A DNA stretch of 64,000 bases from Parvibaculum sp040390855 (GTDB lineage: Bacteria; Pseudomonadota; Alphaproteobacteria; Parvibaculales; Parvibaculaceae), in the NCBI GenBank assembly GCA_040390855.1, contig JAZJXO010000017.1, positions 1 through 64,000 on the forward strand. Reading direction: 5' to 3'. This document shows, in pieces, positions 59,215 through 64,000 of this stretch. Position 1 is the stretch's first letter; every line of letters starts with the position of its first letter. The position numbers and the translations under genes are program-made. The notes beneath the pieces are model-generated. The model had not been told where the DNA came from, ran no database searches, and saw only the letters and a list, made by a program, of their open reading frames with translations.

Positions 59215-59796
59215 TTGGCCCGCTCCGAACAAACAATCGACCTCCTGCTCACGCGCCGTTCGGTCAAGCCGATGACGATGGCCGCGCCCGGTCCGGACGC
59301 TGCCGAGCTTGAGATCATTCTGCGAGCGGGTGCGCGTGTTCCCGATCACGGTAAGCTTGTGCCGTGGCGCTTCATTTTGTTTACAGAAGATGTGCGTGCT
59401 CAATTCGGCAAGGTACTGCGCAAACGCTTTGCGGAGGTTGAGCCTGCTGCAAATGAAGACCGTCTGGTGCTTGAAGAATCGCGCTTCCTCCGCGCACCGC
59501 TTGTTGTCGCAGTCATTTCCCGTGTGGTGCCGAGCCAGAAAGCGCCGGAATGGGAACAGCGTCTTTCTGCTGGTGCCGTGTGTCAGAACATGCTCGTGGC
59601 CGCAACGGCGTTTGGCTATGCCTCGACCTGGCTGACGGAATGGTGCGCTTTTGATGAGGGTATCGCGGCTTCGCTGGGGTTGGGTGAGAGCGAGCGCGTG
59701 GCGGGGTTCATGTATTTCGGAACGCCGACCCTCCCGAAGGACGAGCGCGAGAGGCCCGATCTCAATGCGATCACCAGCGTCTGGAAGCCTGCGTAA
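59215..59796 (+). CDS. Nitroreductase family protein (YdjA-like)
   Basis: The 193-residue FMN-dependent enzyme has LLTRRSVKPMTMAAPGP, LRAGARVPDHGKLVPWRF, VVAVISRVVP, and SAGAVCQNMLVAATAFGYASTWLTEW, the order of YdjA-type minimal nitroreductases. It reduces nitro compounds or quinones with NAD(P)H. TTG 59215 follows AAGGA at 8 nt and is a better start than the upstream TTG 59188. It ends next to the stop of a convergent small membrane gene. Confidence 0.88.
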   Translation: MARSEQTIDLLLTRRSVKPMTMAAPGPDAAELEIILRAGARVPDHGKLVPWRFILFTEDVRAQFGKVLRKRFAEVEPAANEDRLVLEESRFLRAPLVVAVISRVVPSQKAPEWEQRLSAGAVCQNMLVAATAFGYASTWLTEWCAFDEGIAASLGLGESERVAGFMYFGTPTLPKDERERPDLNAITSVWKPA

Positions 59797-60048
59797 TCAG
59801 TGATCGCGAAGGGCGGAGAGCTGGCCCTGCATCATCGCGGTTTTGACGGCGACTGATTGCTTGGTCGTCGGCGCAGGTGTGCCGCGGAAAATATGTCGTC
59901 CGTGATCATAAAGAAAAGACGAGACAACAATAGCGAGCAGAATGCCCGTGCCGATGCCCGCGCCATGACTGACGAGGTAGCAGGCGAAAGTGACCCCTGC
60001 ACAAATGCCAAACAGTACCAGCCCGAAAATGATCTTTGCCTTGCGCAT
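59797..60048 (-). CDS. Small two-helix membrane protein
   Basis: From ATG 60048 the gene encodes 83 residues: MRKAKIIFGLVLFGICAGVTFACYL and GIGTGILLAIVVSSFLY are transmembrane, followed by a polar tail (TPAPTTKQSVAVKTAMMQGQL). GGAAGCGG lies before the start. No family is recognised. Confidence 0.65.
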   Translation of the reverse strand: MRKAKIIFGLVLFGICAGVTFACYLVSHGAGIGTGILLAIVVSSFLYDHGRHIFRGTPAPTTKQSVAVKTAMMQGQLSALRDH

Positions 60049-60136
60049 GTGAAATTTCCGCTTCCCGTCGCCCTGCATCTTTGACCACTATAGCGGGCTG
60101 CGTGACAAAAGCATAAATGAACTTAAAGGCAGGACA

Positions 60137-60883
60137 ATGGCGGGGCGGCGGCGCAGGAGCTTCGGGCATATCAGGGGGCTGCTGTTTGACAAGGACGGCA
60201 CGCTGTTTGACTATTACCAGACATGGATCCCTGTTCTTGAAAGCAGCGCGCTTCTAGCTGCGCGGGGTGATGCATCCGCCGTCGAGCGTCTGATGGTGCT
60301 TTGCGGCTTTGATCCCGTGACGAGGCGTGTGCCGACGGGTAGTGTGCTGGCGGCGGGAAATACGATCGAGCTTGCCGAGCTTTGGGTTGCGGCGAAGGCA
60401 GGCGGGCAGGACGGCGATGTTTGGGCCGTTGATGATCTCACGCATATGCTCGATCAGCATTTTTCTGTTGAGGGTCCGGCGCGCTCCGCACCCGTCACTG
60501 ATCTTGTTACTTTCTTCCGTGATCTTCGTGCGTCGGGATTTCATACTGGCATCGCAACCAATGACAATGCGGCCTCGGCCTATGCGACCGTCACGCGGTT
60601 TGGTCTTGCGGATCACATCGAGTTTGTCTGCGGCTATGATAGCGGCCACGGCACAAAGCCCGGCCCTGGTATGATGCACGCTTTCTGTCAACGCGTTGGT
60701 CTGATGCCGGCTGAAGTTGCGATGGTCGGTGACAATTTTCACGATCTTGAAATGGCGCGGCGTGCGGGCGCAGGGCTCAAAGTGGGTGTGCTCACTGGCA
60801 CGAGCACGCGGGAAGATTTAACGCCCTATGCTGACATTGTGCTCGACAGTATTGTCGATCTTCCGGCGTTCCTCGCGACTTAG
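60137..60883 (+). CDS. HAD family hydrolase (phosphoglycolate-phosphatase-like)
   Basis: The 248-residue enzyme has motif I LLFDKDGTLFD (Asp nucleophile and acid), motif II TGIATNDNA, motif III KPGPGMM and motif IV MVGDNFHDLEMARRAG. The helical cap lies between residues 25 and 110. It probably dephosphorylates a small metabolite. Its stop overlaps that of the convergent TPR gene. Confidence 0.9.
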   Translation: MAGRRRRSFGHIRGLLFDKDGTLFDYYQTWIPVLESSALLAARGDASAVERLMVLCGFDPVTRRVPTGSVLAAGNTIELAELWVAAKAGGQDGDVWAVDDLTHMLDQHFSVEGPARSAPVTDLVTFFRDLRASGFHTGIATNDNAASAYATVTRFGLADHIEFVCGYDSGHGTKPGPGMMHAFCQRVGLMPAEVAMVGDNFHDLEMARRAGAGLKVGVLTGTSTREDLTPYADIVLDSIVDLPAFLAT

Positions 60884-62322
60884 CGCCAGCTTGTCGGTTT
60901 CAGATCGAACGCAATGGAGATGCGTTGTGTCGCACCACTAAAGGGCAGTGTGCAGTGGAAGGCGTAGGACGGAAAGAAAAACGCATCTCCTTCGCGCGGC
61001 TCATAGGCAAGAGGCTGCGGTTCAAAATTCGCGTTGAAATCTGGCGGTGGTGAACCGAATTCGATCCAGCCGTCTTTCGTTGTCTCGCCGTCCCCCATGC
61101 TTGGCGGCAGCGCCACATAATAGACGCCGCTTAACCAACCGCCGACATGGATATGCGGATGCTGGTGCCCGCCTTCCGACAGAAGTGTGCCCCACATATC
61201 AAGCTGATAGGTGCGCGGAACCTGTCCGAAAAAGGGGTGCATTTTTTCGACTTTGACCGTATCGAAGAAAGCGTCGATCTGTTGGCGCAAGGCTTTTTCG
61301 AAAGCGAGAAATGGTTCGCGTGGGTTGTCGAGTATGAGGCCGGTCTGTCCGCCTTGCCGTGTGGCTTTGCCTTGCGGTTCCCATGTCAGCGTTGGATCGG
61401 CTTTTAAGGCGTCGGCGAGCGCAGTGTTGAGGTCAGCTATCGAAGTGAAACCTTCTGGCGGCGTCAGTGACTTGCGCGAAATCGTGCGGGCGAGTTCGGC
61501 GCGGAAGCCTGCGGGCATCTGGCCGAGGTCTTGTGCGCGGGCAAACGGAAACCATGCTGCCGCGCGGCGTTCAGGCCCGTGCTTGCTGAGAGCGCGTTCA
61601 AAAATATCCGCCGCATCGCGCATGTGACCGAGTTTCAGCTTGACCATGCCAAGGCTCACATAGGTGAGGATGTCTTTCGGGTTCAATGACGACGCTTGTT
61701 CATAGGCTTTTTCGGCAGCGGCAAAATCCTGGCGCTTCTGATGCACATTGCCGAGATTACCGTAGGCAGCCGCATTTTTCGGATCGAGTGCAATCGCGCG
61801 TTCAAAGAGAGCTGCCGCTTCGTCGAGACGGTCCTGTCTCAAAACAACCATGCCGAGGCTGATAAAATGAGTGGGGTTATTTGGTTCCGCCGAACTTGCC
61901 AGACGGAAAGCCTGTTCGGCTTTGGCAAATTGTCCCGCGCGTTGCAGGAGCTGGCCGAGCGTGCCTGAGAAGACGACTTGCGCGGGGAAGAGTTCGGTCG
62001 CGAGTGTGTAGTGAGCGAGTGCTTCGCCCCAGCGGTTGTGCTGCTGGAGAAAGCGACCGAGATTGACATAAGGGATCGGCTTTGTCGGTGCGAGTTCCAG
62101 CGAGCGGCGGAGCGCGGCTTCGGCTTCGGGAAACTTCTGTTGAGCGACAAAAACCGCGCCGAGCATTGAAATTGTCTCGGCATCATCGGGATGTTCGGTG
62201 AGCAACGCGCGGGCGGCGATTTCCGCTTTGTCGAATTTATTGGTTTTCACAAGCTCCAGAATTTCGGTGCGGCGCTTTATCGTTTCAGGCGTTATTTGCA
62301 GTTGGTCAGTCAACTCACTCAT
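60880..62322 (-). CDS. TPR-repeat protein with C-terminal 2OG-Fe(II) oxygenase-like domain
   Basis: The 480-residue protein has about six TPR repeats (ISMLGAVFVAQQKFPEAEAALRRSLELAP, YGNLGNVHQKRQDFAAAEKAYEQASSLNP and similar). They are followed by a putative 2OG-Fe(II) oxygenase domain of the PF13759 type. HQHPHIHVGGWLSGVYYVALP carries the His ligands and FFFPSYAFHCTLPFSGATQRISIAFDL the distal His and Arg. The enzyme would hydroxylate a protein or small molecule bound by the repeats. The start is at 62322 (MSELTDQL). Confidence 0.85.
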   Translation of the reverse strand: MSELTDQLQITPETIKRRTEILELVKTNKFDKAEIAARALLTEHPDDAETISMLGAVFVAQQKFPEAEAALRRSLELAPTKPIPYVNLGRFLQQHNRWGEALAHYTLATELFPAQVVFSGTLGQLLQRAGQFAKAEQAFRLASSAEPNNPTHFISLGMVVLRQDRLDEAAALFERAIALDPKNAAAYGNLGNVHQKRQDFAAAEKAYEQASSLNPKDILTYVSLGMVKLKLGHMRDAADIFERALSKHGPERRAAAWFPFARAQDLGQMPAGFRAELARTISRKSLTPPEGFTSIADLNTALADALKADPTLTWEPQGKATRQGGQTGLILDNPREPFLAFEKALRQQIDAFFDTVKVEKMHPFFGQVPRTYQLDMWGTLLSEGGHQHPHIHVGGWLSGVYYVALPPSMGDGETTKDGWIEFGSPPPDFNANFEPQPLAYEPREGDAFFFPSYAFHCTLPFSGATQRISIAFDLKPTSWR

Positions 62323-62436
62323 CCTCGTTTGGCGAGGCATATGTATAACATAAAAAATAATTGCGTCCGCACGACTTGTTCGAGCGGAAGGCGTTCGCCG
62401 TCTTTGTTGCGATGTCGAGCTTGTCCATATGTCCGG

Positions 62437-63312
62437 TCAAGCTGATTGCGCGGCGGTTACCCGTGCGACGAGGGCGCGGGCTTGCTTGAGATGAGGAATA
62501 TCGAGCATCACGCCGTCAAGGGCGACAACGCCGACGTCGCCGGCTTTATCGAAGGCGTCGATCACCAAGCGTGCATGGGCAAGGTCATCGTCCGACGGCG
62601 TGAAGACGCGGTTGATGGTTTCGACTTGCGCCGGATGGATCGCCATCTTTGCGGTGAAGCCGTCGCGCGCCGCTGCGCGAGCTTCGCGTTCCAGTCCTGC
62701 TTCGTCGCGGAAATCCTTGTAGATGCTATCGAGTGGCAAAACACCTGCGGCAACTGCGCCAAGCAGCGTCAGCGTGCGCGCCATCTGGTAGGGGCCGGTA
62801 TAGTTGCCAGCTTCGTCCTTGTTGTCACGTGCGCCGAGGACAGCGGCCAGATCTTCCGCCCCCCATGTCATCGCAAAGAGCCGCGACGATGATCCACCAT
62901 AGGTACCGAGATTGAACATGGAGGCGGCGGTTTCGGTTGCCACACAAAAGAGTTTCGTCGCGCCTTTCGTCAGGCCAGCCTCTTCCTCCAGTTCGTCGAG
63001 CTTTGCCGAGACTGTCCGGATACAGCCGCCTGTGATTGTTTTGGGCACCAGGATCGCGTGAGGTTTGGCTGCAATCACGGATTTCAGATCATCCTGCCAG
63101 AGCGGCGTGTCAAGCGCATTCATGCGTACGCAGAGCTTCGGTCCATTGGTATCCGCCGATTTCAGATATTCCGCCGCATTGGTCCGTGCTGCGGGCTTGT
63201 TCGATAAAGCGACCGAGTCTTCTAGATCAAGGATCAACGCATCGGCACCGGAGCCTGCGCCTTTGGCGAGTTTCTTGTCACTGTCAGCAGGTACAAACAA
63301 AAACGAGCGCAT
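62437..63312 (-). CDS. HpcH/HpaI aldolase/citrate lyase family protein (CitE-like)
   Basis: This 291-residue TIM-barrel protein has RSFLFVPADSDKKLAKG, DALILDLEDSVAL (metal Glu/Asp), LCVRMNALDTP, ETAASMFNLGTYGG, MTWGAEDLAAVLGA and AIHPAQVETINRVF. It cleaves or condenses acyl-CoA compounds such as malyl-CoA or citramalyl-CoA. The MaoC-type dehydratase lies 3 nt upstream, a pairing typical of (methyl)malyl-CoA/mesaconyl-CoA steps. Confidence 0.9.
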   Translation of the reverse strand: MRSFLFVPADSDKKLAKGAGSGADALILDLEDSVALSNKPAARTNAAEYLKSADTNGPKLCVRMNALDTPLWQDDLKSVIAAKPHAILVPKTITGGCIRTVSAKLDELEEEAGLTKGATKLFCVATETAASMFNLGTYGGSSSRLFAMTWGAEDLAAVLGARDNKDEAGNYTGPYQMARTLTLLGAVAAGVLPLDSIYKDFRDEAGLEREARAAARDGFTAKMAIHPAQVETINRVFTPSDDDLAHARLVIDAFDKAGDVGVVALDGVMLDIPHLKQARALVARVTAAQSA

Positions 63313-63315
63313 GTA

Positions 63316-63771
63316 TCAGTCTCCCTTGGCATGCATGAAGGCTTGCCGCGTGCAGAATGCGACTTCCTCATTCCGCTGGTTGATCGCTTTGTGTTCAAAT
63401 GTCACGATGCCTGCCTTGGGCCGCGACTTCGAACGACGCTTTCCCATTACCTTTGTTTCAATGCGCAGTGTGTCGCCATGGAAGACCGGTTTCGGAAATG
63501 TGATGTCCGTCATGCCGAGATTGGCAATGGTGGTGCCGAGCGTCGTGTCATGTACGGAAATGCCAATCATCAGGCCCAGTGTGAAGAGCGAGTTCACCAG
63601 CGGCTTGCCGAACTCCGTTTGCGTTTCGGCATAGTGGTGATCGAGATGCAGCGCGGCGGGGTTCATCGTCATGGTGGTGAACAGAACATTGTCTGTTTCC
63701 GTGACGGTGCGGGTGATCGCATGTTTGAAGACCTGTCCGTCCTCAAACTCCTCAAAATATAGCCCTGCCAT
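63316..63771 (-). CDS. MaoC family dehydratase
   Basis: The 151-residue hot-dog-fold protein has VTETDNVLFTTMTMNPAALHLDHHYAE (catalytic Asp/His), NSLFTLGLMIGISVHDT and FPKPVFHGDTLRIETKVMGKR. It hydrates (R)-type enoyl-CoA, possibly mesaconyl-CoA-like. It heads an operon with the CitE-like gene and diverges from the acyl-CoA dehydrogenase. Confidence 0.9.
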   Translation of the reverse strand: MAGLYFEEFEDGQVFKHAITRTVTETDNVLFTTMTMNPAALHLDHHYAETQTEFGKPLVNSLFTLGLMIGISVHDTTLGTTIANLGMTDITFPKPVFHGDTLRIETKVMGKRRSKSRPKAGIVTFEHKAINQRNEEVAFCTRQAFMHAKGD

Positions 63772-63845
63772 TTTTTTCTCCCCATTTTTGCGCTAGGTTA
63801 TAGGCTCCTGAACAAAGAACCATAGCAATAACAAGAGGGCAGGGA

Positions 63846-64000
63846 ATGAATTTCAGCTTCAGCGAGGACCAGCAGGCCATCCGCGATGCGGTAGCCAAAA
63901 CCTGTGCCAAATATGATGACGCCTATTGGCTGGGGCGCGACCGTGACGGCGGTTTCCCTGATGATTTCGTTGCTGACATCGCAGCAGGCGGCTGGCTCGG
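63846..64000 (+). CDS. Acyl-CoA dehydrogenase, N-terminal part (cut by window end)
   Basis: ATG 63846 behind AGGGA starts MNFSFSEDQQAIRDAVAKTC, and GFPDDFVADIAAGGWL follows. This is the N-terminal helical domain of FAD-dependent acyl-CoA dehydrogenases. The gene continues beyond the window. With the divergent MaoC/CitE pair it suggests an acyl-CoA catabolic locus. Confidence 0.85.
   Translation, partial: MNFSFSEDQQAIRDAVAKTCAKYDDAYWLGRDRDGGFPDDFVADIAAGGWL

Overview
The window joins two kinds of DNA. Positions about 200-8821 look betaproteobacterial (Burkholderiales-like protein sequences, very high GC). They hold an eight-gene leftward operon (213-7729) and a divergent gene for a MerR-type, B12-binding LitR/CarH photoreceptor-repressor (7847-8821). 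From about 8918 to the end, protein families, codon use and intergenic REP-like palindromes are those of an alphaproteobacterium (Parvibaculales/Hyphomicrobiales-like; I cannot resolve the genus). The left edge (1 to about 195) is the C-terminal catalytic end of a tyrosine recombinase that abuts the photolyase stop codon. This suggests an acquired island, although a chimeric assembly must be excluded.

Light/photo-oxidative cassette (213-8821). Transcription order is FAD-dependent amine-oxidase-like protein, DUF1365, cyclopropane-fatty-acid-synthase-like methyltransferase, chalcone-isomerase-like protein, DUF3833 lipoprotein, SDR, SnoaL-like protein and DNA photolyase. The genes are nearly all coupled (GTGA overlap, 2-23 nt gaps). 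The shared promoter region carries GACAAA/TTTGTC half-sites that overlap both divergent promoters, and a matching TTTGTC-N3-GACAAA site lies inside litR. The likely job is light-triggered membrane-lipid modification and DNA repair.

Alphaproteobacterial part (8918-64000). Many single genes and short operons point to lipid, CoA-ester and xenobiotic metabolism: five enoyl-CoA hydratase/isomerase or MaoC proteins, several SDRs, GMC and FAD oxidoreductases, two alpha/beta hydrolases, an M20 amidohydrolase, a sulfatase, a CitE-like lyase and an acyl-CoA dehydrogenase cut by the window end. Housekeeping genes include cysE, hisI, folE, cysS, an IscU-like scaffold, yidD and thrS. Surface and envelope genes include a TAT-exported PhoX, a transglutaminase-like cysteine-peptidase lipoprotein, an HfaB/CsgG-like lipoprotein near a secreted Asn-Thr repeat protein, a rhomboid protease, and a DUF2157/GDYXXLXY pair. 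Regulators are two PilZ proteins, a PAS protein, a TetR, and a short TetR-like HTH protein.

Decay and repeats. A GPH-family transporter remnant (9461-9714) sits beside an intact paralogue. An outer-membrane-barrel-like gene (58359-59067) is frameshifted. REP-like palindromes cluster at 18128-18342, a 42-nt element occurs twice (31378 and 56288), and a composite inverted repeat lies at 53618-53687. No rRNA, tRNA or CRISPR array was recognised.
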